This document shows, piece after piece, positions 35,120 to 46,940 of a stretch of 64,000 nucleotides of DNA. Location: the NCBI GenBank assembly GCA_965644295.1, contig CBFFRP010000285.1:96130-160129 (forward strand), read 5' to 3'. Under the pieces are notes generated by a model. The model saw only the letters and a list, made by a program, of their open reading frames with translations. It had not been told where the DNA came from and made no database searches. Source of the stretch: Paraphysomonas bandaiensis. Its lineage: Eukaryota > Chrysophyceae. The position numbers were made by a program, and so were the translations under genes. Position 1 is the stretch's first letter, and each line of letters starts with the position of its first letter.

Positions 35120-38088
35120 ATGGGTCAAGCAGAGAGTAATCCTATACGTAATATGGATAAACGTACAGCACGTCGTGAATATCGTGATGATTTTACTACT
35201 GCTATACAATCATATCGTAATAGAATACACTCTATAGAAAACAATACACAGATACATGAGAATGATCATGAACTATGGAATGAAAGAACAATACGTGTAT
35301 GTGTACGTCGTCGGCCCATATTTCATACAGAAATATCGAATCATGAGTTTGATGTGGTGACATGTATTGGAAACAATCATATTGTTATACATGATGCACG
35401 TATGCATACTGATATGAGACGAAGATTTATTAATCATCATCAATTTAATTTTGATAGAGTGTTTAATGAGTCTTGTAACAACGATGAAGTATATGCAGAT
35501 ACAGCTGCACCTTTAGTTGATATTGCTATAGAAGGTGGATATGCAACATGTTTGATGTATGGACAAACTGGATCGGGTATGTATATTAAGTTGGCGGTTT
35601 GTGATATATATCTTATGTTACACTCTAGGCAAGACGTATACGATGTCCTCTATTTATGAGAGGGCAGCACGAGATCTGTACTCTCGTCTGTCAGGAGAAT
35701 ACTCTGTGTCCTTGTCATTCTGCGAACTAGCGGGTGATCAGTGTTTTGACCTATTAAACGCATTTCAGCCGGTGCAACTACTCACCGGCCAAGACGGTAG
35801 TGTACATGCATTTCCTATAGTAGAGCCGGAGGTGTCTAGTGCTGAGGAGCTGCTAGCAATGATTCAGTATGGATGCAGTGTGCGTACCACTGCCGCAACT
35901 GGCGTACATGACACTTCCTCCCGCAGCCACGCAATTTTGCGCATATATGTGCAAAGTGTGTCTAACCCGGGGAACGAAGGGGTACTCACACTTGTTGACT
36001 TAGCTGGATCAGAGCACCGCATCGATTCCATGTATCATGGTGCGGAGAGGCGGAAGGAAGGTGCCGCCATAAATTCTTCATTAATGGCGCTCAAGGAGTG
36101 TATTCGTGCCAAGGCTGCTGGACGGGATCTAAATCACTATTACAGAAAGAGTAAGCTTACTATGGCTCTGAAGTGGAGTTTCGCGGACTCCAATTCTCGT
36201 ACGGTAGTTATAGTGACTGTATCACCAGGTGCTGAAATCCTGAATCATCTATTTTTTACTTACTATTATTTTGTATGCAGCCAGTAAAGACACGGAACAT
36301 TCTCTTAACTCTCTACGACATGCTTGTATAATGGACGGACAGGACACTGAAGCTAATGGGGAGACTCGATTTGTGACAGGCGGTAAGACGACTGTGGAAC
36401 AGATTGGTGAAGTGAACGTATCTGCAATATCAAAGAAGGCTATTGCAACGAAAAAAGCTGGAGGTCATGTGGATGGTCCCAAGACCAGCAATGGCAATAC
36501 GTTTGGGAGCAACCTCTCTGTGGAAGAAGACAAGGCCCTTACTGAAAAAGAAAGGTTAAGGGTTCGTCGAGCATCTGTGAAGCGAGCGAATGCAGCCCTT
36601 GCCCCTGCATATAGGGGGCTTCTAAAGCAGGCGCGCACACAGCTTGGGATTAACACGCGCCAGCAGCAACGTTTAAACCGCCGACGACAAGCTCTTGCCC
36701 CGCCGCCTCAAGTGCAGAAACCCCTCCCGCCTCCACCGGAACCCTCCCCACCTGCTGTACCGCAGCAGAGGGGACGTGAATTCACTTGGGAACTGGTTGA
36801 GAAGCCCACCCGACCGGTGCAGCATTCTCCCACTAGAGAGAGTGACACTACTAACCGATCCCCCAATTCACATTCCACGAAAGCTATCAGCGAACCCACT
36901 CCCGTAAAAATGTGTACCCCTTCATCTCTGTCCACACCATCATCAGATGGAGCTGGGAAAACGCTAGAGGGGAAAAAAGGCCGCCGGGCTGTGCATAAGT
37001 TGCGGGCGAGCATTTACACCTCAGCAGAAGATATGGTACCCGGTGAGATTAAGAGGAGACAGTTTGGAGCCCTGCTGCGCCAAAACGGATATTCGCGTGC
37101 AGAAGTGGACGATATACTTGCGCGGGAAGAGGAGCGAGAACGAGCCGAGCAAACATCCAGAGAAAATGAACAGCGGCATGATCAATCGCCTCGGGTTACT
37201 TCTGTGTTGAGGTCTCAATCACAGTCTGCTGGATCCAAGAGAGGAGGGACTGAAAGCAGCTTGGCCCATGCATCGCCTCCTGACCCCCCTCAATTGAGTA
37301 GGCATGAGGCAGCGAAGTTGAGGAGGCAGCAGAAGGAAGCTGAGGCTCTAAATAAGCGTCGATCTATTTTACAGAAGAAGGAAGCACAGAGCGCATCTGC
37401 TTCCGCTGCCACCCAACGAAGAGATGAGAAGGACCACGAGGCGGCCATTGCTTCTCTTGAAGCTGAGCTATTGGATCCTGGTCTGACATCAGCTGCGCGT
37501 CACGGAATCATGAAACGCATTGCTACACATCGTTCGGTGCTTGTGCGTGAGGCCAGGTGGAAAGAGCAAGAGAAAAGAGAGGCGGAACGGCGTGCGGCTG
37601 AAGTCAAGAAGCTTGCGGTGAAGGAAGAGGCGGCCCGACGACTGGCTTTGATGGCTCCAGAAGGAGATAAATTAGTTGAGGAGCAGCAGATAGCTGCCTT
37701 TGGCCCTGGAGCAGCTACGGATAGACATCCGCCTATGAGAAATACTAGCCTCATAGAAAGTCATCTTTCCCCCCGAGAACGGCACGCTGTTCACCCTCCG
37801 CGCCCTAATGTTCAAGAGAGGGGCAACAGTAGTAGCCAATGGAGCCCGGTTCGAGGTCGGTCGAGTGGATATTCCGATTGTGGGACAGTTGGGGGAACCC
37901 GGAGAGGTGCCCCAGGAGTGCAGCGGTCGGATTCACTGGATAGACATATTCAAGAGAGTGCCAATGACGGCCGTGCCTCTCCTGTACACTATAGTAACCC
38001 ATCTACGGAGAGTTATTCTTATCAGCGCCGCCAGAATCCCGGTGCTGCGTCAGCCCCTTTTGCAAACGATATGAACTGGGACAAATAG
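35120..38088 (+). CDS. Kinesin-13/KIF24-like motor with N-terminal myristoylation signal, three exons
   Basis: Exons 35120-35576, 35629-36228 and 36281-38088 (two 52-bp introns) give 954 residues. Motor at about residues 50-400: IRVCVRRRPIF, EFDVVT, FNFDRVFNES; P-loop MYGQTGSGKTYTM with the first intron splitting GSG/KT; SFCELAGDQCFDLLN; switch I DTSSRSHAIL; switch II LVDLAGSEH; NSSLMALKECIRA; and YRKSKLTMAL. The FCELAGDQCFDLLN and TTAATGVHDTSSRSHA blocks point to the kinesin-13 class (microtubule depolymerases). The protein begins MGQAES, fitting N-myristoylation, which is not typical of kinesins. The region after the motor is Pro-rich, then charged coiled coil (QKEAEALNKRRS), then disordered. 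The segment KWSFADSNSRT replaces the usual RDSFxGNSRT. Confidence 0.9.
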
Positions 38089-38495
38089 TAATAGCATCGT
38101 AGGGCGTAGGCTGTATAATATAAGTTAGGATGTGTATATTTGTATTATCAATCGTTAAGAGGGATCACTAGGTTAAGTAGTGCTAACAGGACATATAGCA
38201 CTGCAGTCCTTTTTAAGTTTATAATAATTATGGGCTGGTATTAACTTGACATGATTATTCTGATAATTTGTTGAATAAGGCATTTTGCCTGCTTCGTACC
38301 TAAGTAGAATGCGATTGATGTTAATTCCTTGAAAGTCTGAGTGTTAACTATAATTTTTGTTTACCTTCTTGTTTTTACACTTCAATTGCTGAACATTCCA
38401 CACAAAATAATTACATATCATAACACTATCCAATAAATATACCCCCTATAGCAACTAAATAGTTTACAAAAATATAGCTATGGTGTACTGTTCTT
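38089..38495. other. Intergenic interval between converging genes, no gene seen
   Basis: AT-rich with no supported ORF or repeat. Confidence 0.6.
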
Positions 38496-40217
38496 CTATC
38501 CTGTATGATGATAAAATATGAACCCATCTGACTCTTCTATCGGCAATGGATATGACTGATCTTTACCACTTCTATCTGCTACTTGAGAATCATCTGGTGA
38601 TGTATCATTCGAACCAGGCGTGGGCGCAGGGAGTGGTGGATCGCATTGATCGTGAATTATGTGCAGAAGTGGAGGATCGTTATCGTGAGCACGTGTGATA
38701 GCCTCGACTTTCCCCTCATACGCAGGAAGATCCACTTGATCCTGGCTACTTCTTCGCAACGACTTATTCTTTGGCGACCTACTATCATGTGGTGATAAAC
38801 TGGGGTGTCCCTTGCTTCTAGGTGACGAGCAAGTACTACTCTGTCTCTCTCGATTAACCAGTGGTGGTGTATTTTGATTTTTTCCACGAATTGTCGTATC
38901 AATATTCTTTTTCCGTGCTCTCATTGGCGTCGTAGTCTCCTCCGGCTTCCGGCTTCCAACCAGTGCTCTATTCTGGTGTGGTCCTCCTCTTGAAACCGGT
39001 CTTTTTGTGTTTCGTTGTGTATTTAGAGTCCCTCGACGATGACTCTCCTCTGAAACCTTATGGGGCTGTCCTGATTGTGTACGAGCTCCTACTCGAACAC
39101 GAGTCCTGTTGTCGATACGTTGAGTAGTTCGTTGAGTAGACTTGATTGAATTCTTGCTGGAAGTATTTAGAGTGTCTCCTCTAGGTGGGCGTCTCTTCGT
39201 AGTAGTACCGTTTACCCCCCTGTGTGTGGGTGCCCTCGTGACAGGTTGGATTGGTGACGGTGCATTTGAGTACCGTGCCTCTGCACGTCCTCTGGTCCGT
39301 GCTGAGGGTGATTCCTCAGGGGTTCTTACCAATCTAGATGTATTTGCAAACGATGAAGTTCTGGTCTCGTGAGTGGGACACCTCTCACCCGAAAGCAACA
39401 GGCAAGCTGAGCAACGTAACCCTGGGTCCTGGCTACGTCGAGGTGGTGAGAGGGAGGCTGTACTCCAGCGCGGTCGGCTTCTACGTCGTGGTGGAGACTG
39501 TGATGCCATCGTGCGTAACGGGAGACGAAAACCCGGTACATACTCCATCTGTACATCACGAATGTGGTCAGATGGATCCACTTCTAGGAAATGGCGAAGA
39601 GGGCGTGCTAGTGGTACCTCAGGAGACGGCTTAGGAGAAAAGTGCTCTTCAATGGCATCATGAGGCGATATAGGCAATGGGGGAGGAAGAATAGTAATAT
39701 CATCCAATTCACCCTCGCCACACTCAATATGATCGACACTGGGCTCTGGAATGACGGCAGGCTGCGGAACTGGTCTTCTTGGTAGTAAGCATACGCTCAC
39801 TTCACCTTTGATAGATCCGCTCCGAGTATGCACACCTTTAGCATGATTCATAATCGTTTCAAACTTCGCCGTACATAATACTTTCAATGATGTTATAAAG
39901 TTATATGATTCACTGTTATTTTTATCCGGATGTAGTAATACTTTACAGTAACTAACTGCACGTAAGTCCTTTTTATCCAATACATATATATTGAGCTCAT
40001 CTGATATTAAACTATTCGGATCTGATACATTCATATCATCAGGTAACAAACAAAGTGTTCCTCCATATGTATCTAATGGTGTTTTAAACTCATATAAACA
40101 TGTATCTGATTGTTTAAAGTTAAATGCCACTATACCGCTATGTAAACTAGTTTCCAGTTCCAATACACGGAAATCTAGAGCGTATCTGTGGGTTAACATG
40201 AAGGATAAGTCAGTCAT
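38496..40217 (-). CDS. Unrecognised protein: C2-like N-terminus and long Arg/Ser/Pro-rich tail
   Basis: Single exon, 573 residues. The first about 150 residues are globular and strand-rich (YALDFRVLELETSLHSGIVAFNF, GTLCLLPDD, LNIYVLDKKDLRAVSYCKVLL, GEVSVCLLPRR), which could be a C2-type sandwich; this is inference from the pattern only. The remaining about 400 residues are disordered, strongly basic and rich in R, S, T and P (RRRSRPRWS, TQRTTQRIDNRTRVRVG), with acidic patches at the end. The gene diverges from the FkbM methyltransferase and converges with the kinesin. Codons in the first 380 bp are A/T-rich, unlike the tail. No function assigned. Confidence 0.6.
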   Translation of the reverse strand: MTDLSFMLTHRYALDFRVLELETSLHSGIVAFNFKQSDTCLYEFKTPLDTYGGTLCLLPDDMNVSDPNSLISDELNIYVLDKKDLRAVSYCKVLLHPDKNNSESYNFITSLKVLCTAKFETIMNHAKGVHTRSGSIKGEVSVCLLPRRPVPQPAVIPEPSVDHIECGEGELDDITILPPPLPISPHDAIEEHFSPKPSPEVPLARPLRHFLEVDPSDHIRDVQMEYVPGFRLPLRTMASQSPPRRRSRPRWSTASLSPPRRSQDPGLRCSACLLLSGERCPTHETRTSSFANTSRLVRTPEESPSARTRGRAEARYSNAPSPIQPVTRAPTHRGVNGTTTKRRPPRGDTLNTSSKNSIKSTQRTTQRIDNRTRVRVGARTQSGQPHKVSEESHRRGTLNTQRNTKRPVSRGGPHQNRALVGSRKPEETTTPMRARKKNIDTTIRGKNQNTPPLVNRERQSSTCSSPRSKGHPSLSPHDSRSPKNKSLRRSSQDQVDLPAYEGKVEAITRAHDNDPPLLHIIHDQCDPPLPAPTPGSNDTSPDDSQVADRSGKDQSYPLPIEESDGFIFYHHTG

Positions 40218-40782
40218 AAGGAGAAGATTGAGTGAAATACATGAATTTTCATAACTAGTTATGTTAAGTATGTGGTATAGACATGAATGAGATGAGTATG
40301 TATATATATATATATGTATGTATGTGTTAATAGGCCTTGTTCACACTATTCATATTTTAAATATATTATACAACAGTATTATGGAAAGTCCAGATATCTA
40401 TACTTTGGTGTCATTGAAACTATGGATTTTCTATCACAGGTTTTAGACTTTGTGTATTGACTTCTCGTCTGATTGTATGTACAGTGGTACATAAATTCCC
40501 CAATTTTCACTGTATATACTTTAATATCCTGATATCCATGTATCCCGAGCCCCTGAAATTCTAGTTTCCTAGCTTTAAATACACTGCTGTAGGTACGTAC
40601 TGCTGTATATATAATATCGCAAGCTTGGTGATAGAGTTGTATATATGCTATGGGCTATAGGATATATATAGTGAACAAGTTCCTGTAGTTATCGTTGTTG
40701 ATTAGAATCTAATATATATTCATCGGCTAAGATATATTGTCTACTTGTTGCTACTACTGATTAAGCCATAGCCTTGAATAAT
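40218..40782. promoter_or_regulatory. Divergent promoter interval (C2-like / FkbM)
   Basis: No gene seen. CACTGCTGTA at 40582-40591 and TACTGCTGTA at 40598-40607 lie in tandem, 176 bp before the FkbM start. TGTACAGTGGTAC occurs at about 40478. Confidence 0.4.
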
Positions 40783-41786
40783 ATGTGTAGATACGCACTG
40801 TCGTTACTCTGTCTGGGTGTCTTGTCTTTCCCTTCTGTTAATTGCTTAAATAAGATGGATATGGATAATGCTATTGTTTCAGAAGGAGAATATTTTTTAC
40901 CTAATGATAGGTGAGAAGCATAATAAACAGCTTGATTTGAAAAATAAGATATTGTATCAGGAAAAGCGACTTTGGAGTGTTGAGAGATATGAGAGACAAT
41001 ACAACTGCGATGGCCAAATTTGAATCCTACCTTCAGTCGCGGCCACGTGACTGGAGAACAGATAGTGAAGCTTATGACCTTATCGAAAACTTTATGTGGG
41101 GACAAGAGAACGGATTGGTAATGGAAATAGGAGGCCTTGATGGAGAATTTCTGAGCCAGTCACTTCCTCTCGTCAAATCCCTTGGATGGCACCGAATATT
41201 AGTAGAGGGATCCCCCAGTTATAAGCGTGACTTACAGGCAAAAGCTAAAGATTCTTTTGCGTGGAGTGCTGCGGTATGCAATCACGCACAGTTTGTTCAC
41301 TACGTTGATAGAGGGCACAAAGGAATCAACGGCATATTGGAGTTCATGGACCCACGATTTATGCAATCTTTCCATAGAAAATTTCTTTATCTAAATAGGA
41401 CAGAATGGGCGAAAAGTTCCTCTGTGACTGTTATGCCATGCTTTCCTCTGCGTATGATGTTTAAGAGGATGAGACTTACCCATGTGCATTATTTCAGCCT
41501 CGATGTGGAGGGCGGTGAATTATCGGTGCTGCATTCTGTGGATTTTGATGCTGTTAGTTTTGATGTCATATCTGTGGAAATTGAAAAGGCGTTCAGACCT
41601 GCATCACATGAAGCAGATATCACTGAATTCTTGGCCTCAAAGAATTACGAGAAAGTTTGGTGCCAAGGTCGGAATGCGTGGTTCAAACGCAAGGGTTTCA
41701 ATATCATTCCTCGCAACCCTGCTTGGAGTGGATCCACGGAAGAGGAGTTGCGCAGTTGCCCAGGTACCCCAATAAAACTTAAGTGA
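40783..41786 (+). CDS. FkbM-family methyltransferase with signal peptide, two exons
   Basis: Exons 40783-40910 and 40961-41786 (50-bp intron) give 317 residues. Exon 1 encodes a clear signal peptide (MCRYALSLLCLGVLSFPSVNC), so the enzyme should enter the secretory pathway. FkbM enzymes transfer methyl groups from AdoMet, often to sugar or polyketide hydroxyls. Seen: VMEIGGLDGEFLSQSL (motif I, the D/E-G-G-x-D-G pattern of the family), HRILVEGSPSYKRDL (acidic end of strand 2), VTVMPCFPLRMMF, the family hallmark HYFSLDVEGGELSVLHSVDF, VISVEIEK and the C-terminal NAWFKR. The start was chosen because exon 1 supplies both the signal sequence and an in-frame junction. Confidence 0.87.
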
Positions 41787-42615
41787 TAACGAAGTGTAAT
41801 AATAATAGGAATATTTTACAGCTACACTTTTGCTATTTGCTATGTTGTGTTTGTGTTTAGATAAGACTCCTATACCAATAGTATTGATTCAATAGCAATG
41901 TAAATTGCGTGGTCTGGGTATATCTGAAAAGCTTTGTAGTTACTATATGAACATTGTAGCCAATCAATAATTTTGAAGGTGCTGCATCAGATAAAGCCTC
42001 ACTAAAAGTGTGAAAATTGGGCCATTGCTGACATCATGTATTTCTCTAATTGGCTGTAACTGCTGAACGGCTCACTAAAAGCTTCATGAAATATGGACAG
42101 GCGTAAGTCAAATCGTATGAAAGTATCGTTCGAAAATTTGAGCTTACTAACAGGATAATATACACATAAAAGTTAATTACACTATAAATCTTAAATGATG
42201 CATGCCGCTCATTACAGTGACGAAATACGAACTATAAGATGTCAGTTGCATGCTAGGTGTACCAAATGTTTCCTTATCTTCCAACAAAGAGAGGACACCT
42301 GTGCTTCGACAGACATAAGTGCATCAGTGCACTGAAGAATCCGGACCCTATAATTCCATAGAGCATTATTCATGATTAATCTATCAATGAGAACGCAAGT
42401 TTGGGCAGTAGAGAAAGGACAGGGTGTCACACGCCCTAGCAAAGCTTAGCGCGACTCTCTTCATATTTGCCGGTATCGGGACCAATGCCTGTTAGTACCA
42501 CTATATCTGTTAGGAAGATGCTCCAGCGCTTTCACCATTTTCGTTTCTTTTCATTTCAGAAAACACAAGCCAATTACTGCGCACTCGCGATTTAAGAACA
42601 TGAAGAGTCAAGAGT
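41787..42615. other. Intergenic interval, no gene seen
   Basis: No supported ORF or repeat before the CATA array starts near 42616. Confidence 0.6.
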
Positions 42616-42992
42616 CCACATACCTACCTACCTACCTACCTACCTACCTACATACCTACCTACATACATACATACATACATACATACATACATACATACA
42701 TACATACCTACCTACCTACCTACCTACCTACATACATACATACATACATACCTACCTACCTACATACATACATACATACATACATACATACATACATACA
42801 TACATACATACATACATACATACATACATACATACATACATACATACATACATACATACATACATACATACATACATACATACATACATACATACATACA
42901 TACATACATACATACATACATACATACATACATACATACATACATACATACATACATACATACATACATACATACATACATACATACATACA

Positions 42993-43021
<29 letters not shown>
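42616..43021. repeat. (CATA)n microsatellite with CCTA blocks, just upstream of the ARID gene
   Basis: About 400 bp. The first 150 bp alternates CCTA and CATA blocks, then pure CATA to 43021. It ends 100 bp before the ATG of the ARID gene, so it occupies the promoter or 5' UTR. Confidence 0.97.
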
Positions 43022-43023
<2 letters not shown>

Positions 43024-43120
43024 TTCAAAAGAGGCCATCAAGTCAGTGTGCATATAAGTATATCCTTCAAGGACTATCACAATCACATACTTCCTTACTT
43101 CTCATATCAAACAATCATCT

Positions 43121-45403
43121 ATGAATAATTTTGGTACATTTACTGATTTAAAACAACAGTATGGTGATGATAGTAAACTCATCCGATTTATTAATACATT
43201 ACAGCAAATATTAACACAAAAAACTGATTCATCACAATTTATTAATGGAAATCCACGTATATTTTCTGAAATACCAGTCATTAATAATCGTGTATTAGAT
43301 TTATATGAATTTTATCAACAAACAAAATTACGTGGTGGATATGAGGCTGTTACACAACAAAACAGATGGGGAGAGATAGCTACAGCAATGAAATGTCCTG
43401 GTGATCCACAACAATATAGTCATATATTACAACAATGTTTTTTGAAATTTTTAAAAGATTTTGAAGAAGCTATACTGAAAAAAAGTTCTCAAGTACATGT
43501 TACGGCCCCTATAGGATCACATACTTCTCGTCCATCTGCTACTAGTGGTGTCACGTTTTCTACAAGAAATATATATGATAATACTGGACAAAGTGTTACA
43601 AATTCTACTACAAGTGGAGGAGTAGTATCAGGAATGCCACCCACAAAGCGCTCTCGTCCTGAAGATATGTCGCAGCCTGCTGTTAATCGACCTGCTCCCC
43701 CCCAACCAGTACGATATCCTCAACAGCAGCAGCATGTTGACTCACAAATGAGAAGTGCACCTGGACAACAAGTAGCGCGTGCTCCTCCCACATCTACTAC
43801 AGGAACGGTGGCTGCTAGCTCGCCTTCCCCTTCTCAGGCGCTTCAGCCACTTTCTGCCCAGCATATATCTATTGCAGTGCGGTATATACAGTCGAACGAC
43901 ACGGACCTCGTGAACCAAGGACTTAATGCCCTCATGCAGGCCTCTATGGACGCTGAGTCTGGTCCACTATCTCAGGCTAGAGCAGCCCTACACCTCGAGA
44001 AGTTCCCCTCTCTTTTAACCGCCCTGGGATCTTTACTGGACACTGTTAATCCTTTCACGCGCATCCTGTTTGCCTTTGATCAAACTGCTGCTCGCCTCGA
44101 TGGTGCCAAGTTCACTCTTAGCACTGAGGAAAACAAAAGTCAGCTTTACTGGAACGAGGAGAATCCACTGGATAATGACAATGCATTGCAAGCCATGGCA
44201 CGGGCCTTGGATTCAAACTCTGTATTAATCGCAGCGCTCACTATTCTACGAAATATGAGTTTTGAGGTGAGATGGTTTTGTTATATTGCATCCGTGCTCA
44301 GTCAATGTTTTACAGATGTCGAACATGCAGCAAATTGCAAACTCTGCACCGATAGTTCAACACTTAGTCGCGCTGCTGATGGTGGCGGCTTCGCCCTCTT
44401 CCACCGCACCCCCAGTCCCGAATACACATGTTTCCCGCTTGCGAAACTCATCGCTCACTCAAGCGAGTTCGTATGCTGTGGATACGCTCTATCATATCGC
44501 CCGATATATAGATATCACGGGTCGGAGACGACTAGCAATTACTTCTGAGGACTGCTGGCTGCGAGACACATTCGAGTACACTGGTACAGATAGAGATGCC
44601 CTGAAAGTGCAGTTGTCGGAGCAAATGTCGTCTGTGTCGATCGCGCGATACGTTTCTGCGACCTCACGCATCTACCCTGCACTCCTCCGGTGTATGTCCC
44701 GTACGTTTGAAAGAGATATTGTGCGACGCTGCCTTGGTATCTTCACTAAGCTGTCCTCGGTGCCAGAAAATGCAGTGGTTGTCTGTAAATGTTGTCCCGA
44801 CAAAGATCTCGCCTTTCTCGTTCAGTTACTGTGCGTAAGCACCACCACGTGTGAGGCCATAAGTACTCAACAATCTGGAGATGCGCATAGGTTCAGTAAG
44901 GTCCCAGCGTGTGCCGGCGAGTTTTCTGAATTTTGTGACATGGAAATACGGGATTTGACTCTTGATGCGTTACGGACGCTCTGTATGCACACGGACGCTT
45001 CGCTTGCCCCACAATCAGGCTCCTTACCTGTTGAAGCTGTGAATGAGGTTCCAGAGTCCTTAAAAGAACGTATAGCATCTCAACCTTCGTGTCTTAGATA
45101 TTTGGCCAATATAATTACCTCAACAAAGACTCAGAAGTCAGAGGGATTTCATCGGTCCTTAGCGTTATTGTCGCTTCTAGCCCTAGACTCAAAAAATCAC
45201 CAAAAGTTTATGAGCATTCAAACGGACCTTCACCTAGCCGCGCTTTCCGACGACGCTGTCTCAGGTACCTTACGATTAAATGCAACGTGCAATACCTAAC
45301 TTTTTTCACAGAGCACATAATGCAACCTGCGATGCGTAGTATATTGCAAGAACATATGTATGCTATAGCTGACACAGCTGTGATGGACCCTGAAATTGCG
45401 TAG
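43121..45403 (+). CDS. ARID-domain chromatin protein (BAF200/RSC9- or BAF250-like), three exons
   Basis: Exons 43121-44266, 44316-45264 and 45312-45403 (introns 49 and 47 bp) give 728 residues. An ARID DNA-binding domain covers about residues 10-115: IRFINTLQQIL, PVINNRVLDLYEFYQQTKLRGGYEAV, NRWGEIATAM and the final helix LKFLKDFEEAI. A Q/P/S-rich linker follows. The C-terminal half is helical with LIAALTILRNMSFE, YAVDTLYHIARYI and EIRDLTLDALRTLC, which recalls the armadillo-like C-terminus of SWI/SNF ARID subunits. A role in a SWI/SNF-type remodeller is likely but inferred. The first about 500 bp is distinctly A/T-rich at third positions. Confidence 0.82.
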
Positions 45404-46940
45404 TGTTTGACAGTGACTAAAATGTGACGAAATAGTAGCAAGATAGTATTTTTTGTTGTGTGACCATGCGATATTTGGTATTAATTGACTATCACACATA
45501 CGAGGTCTTCTTTCACACGCCAGTACAAAAGAAGTAGAATATCAAAACACAGCCCGGAGATATTGAAAGTCTTATTATTAGCAATAGGCGTTAAATACCT
45601 GCACCAACTTAGTAGCTAGATGAATGCTAGACAAACTAGTTAGACCTCTACCTGGAACTAATCAGTACACACATTTTTATCCTACTATTTAACGCTACGG
45701 AAGCTGCTTGTGCGTCGCCGCAAGCACCAAGGTGCGACCACTTCCGCTCTGAGTTCTTAAGGTGAACATCCCGGCTGCTTGACTTCAGCAGGCAGCCCAA
45801 TACCCCGGTTACCCTTCAGGTGGGTCCTGACCCTTATTCCCTTGAGGTGAGCCCATTCTTGGATGCCTGTTTATTTGTCAGGGCCCAAAGACCAAATACG
45901 TCTACACAAGTGACACTAATTGGTGTCCCTTGTACCACACAAGCATTCGGCTATGCGTGGGCAGAAGAATATCTGCTGACTATGTTTGCGGCTCACGGTA
46001 GTTTCCCAGAGAGAATCTCTCCGGTACTTATCCCCCAAAGCAGCACGAAAAGGTGCGAGTCCGACTTTGTTATGGGCTCCAAATTCGTAATGTGTGATGT
46101 GATAACGAGGTTTTAACGCAGCCGATAAATGAGAGCATTGAAGAAAAATTGATGATTCAAATTTAGCAGTAGTAAATAATGTTGACAAATAATTCAAGAA
46201 AATGCTTTTTTTTCTACTAGGTGCATGCAATCTAACAGAAACAGCATTGAATGGCCCTTAATGGCCATCACCCAAAATGGTTATTATAGTGGCTGTTAAA
46301 ATAGTGGGAAGGTTGGCCTCTCATTATAGATTTCTTTTAATTTTGAAAGATACTGTTTGATTGTGTAGAATGGCTTTCAGTAGATCTAAAATGAGTATTC
46401 TGCACAAATTCATGGACCTTATCGGTTGAATAGTTGAATACCATTATGTCTGTAGAAGCCAATACAGTTGAAGATTATATACGTGCTTGTAACGAGTAAC
46501 TAATTTAATTAGAAAATAGATGACAATTGAATTGAAATAATTGCAATTATATTTGCGCGATCTATAGCTAATAATTGCAATGAATTGCTACGCAGCCCTG
46601 ATAGATGGTGATGAGATTCAAGGCATACCCACTTGAGTGTGTGAGTGATGACTTGAAGTAATACATAGTATATAATATATGTTTCTAATAGATTGCGATT
46701 GAACAATACTTAAATAGCGTACAGCTAATTCCCAAGTACAACAAGTAGGACTAGACGCAGAAGAGGAACAAACATGAACAATAAAATTGCTTTTCAGCTT
46801 CTAGATGCTGAGTTTCTTCCTAAGTGAAATAAAAAGTTTTAACACGTGATACATATCCATTAATTAACATCACAAGTGTAGAAACTTTAGCATTGAATGC
46901 ACGTCCTAACACATGATGAGCTGCAAGATGCCTTATTCGT
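45404..46940. other. Intergenic interval occupied mainly by repeats
   Basis: Holds the LINE-tail-related copy at 45566-46077 and a CAGGGCTG-type MITE end at 46581-46600. The remainder (46080-46500, 46600-46940) is AT-rich without gene signal; 46820-46940 probably belongs to the RNPS1 3' UTR. Confidence 0.5.
45566..46077 (-). mobile_element. Dispersed LINE-tail-related element, copy 2 (best preserved)
   Basis: On the minus strand the terminal about 185 bp match the LINE tail (including GTGCTTGCGGCGACGCACAA, CGTTAAATAGTAGGAT, CTAACTAGTTTGTCTAGCAT and AACGCCTATTGCTAATAATA). The upstream about 330 bp match copies 1 and 3, sharing CTTATCCCCCA, CACGAAAAGGTG, GGCAGCCCAATACCCC and TTTGTCAGGGCCCAAAGAC. 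A 98-codon frame through it is not conserved in the other copies and is not called a gene. Confidence 0.68.

Noticed and set aside
45820-46116. 98-codon frame inside LINE-tail copy 2
   Set aside because: Not conserved in copies 1 and 3; lies fully within a repeat.
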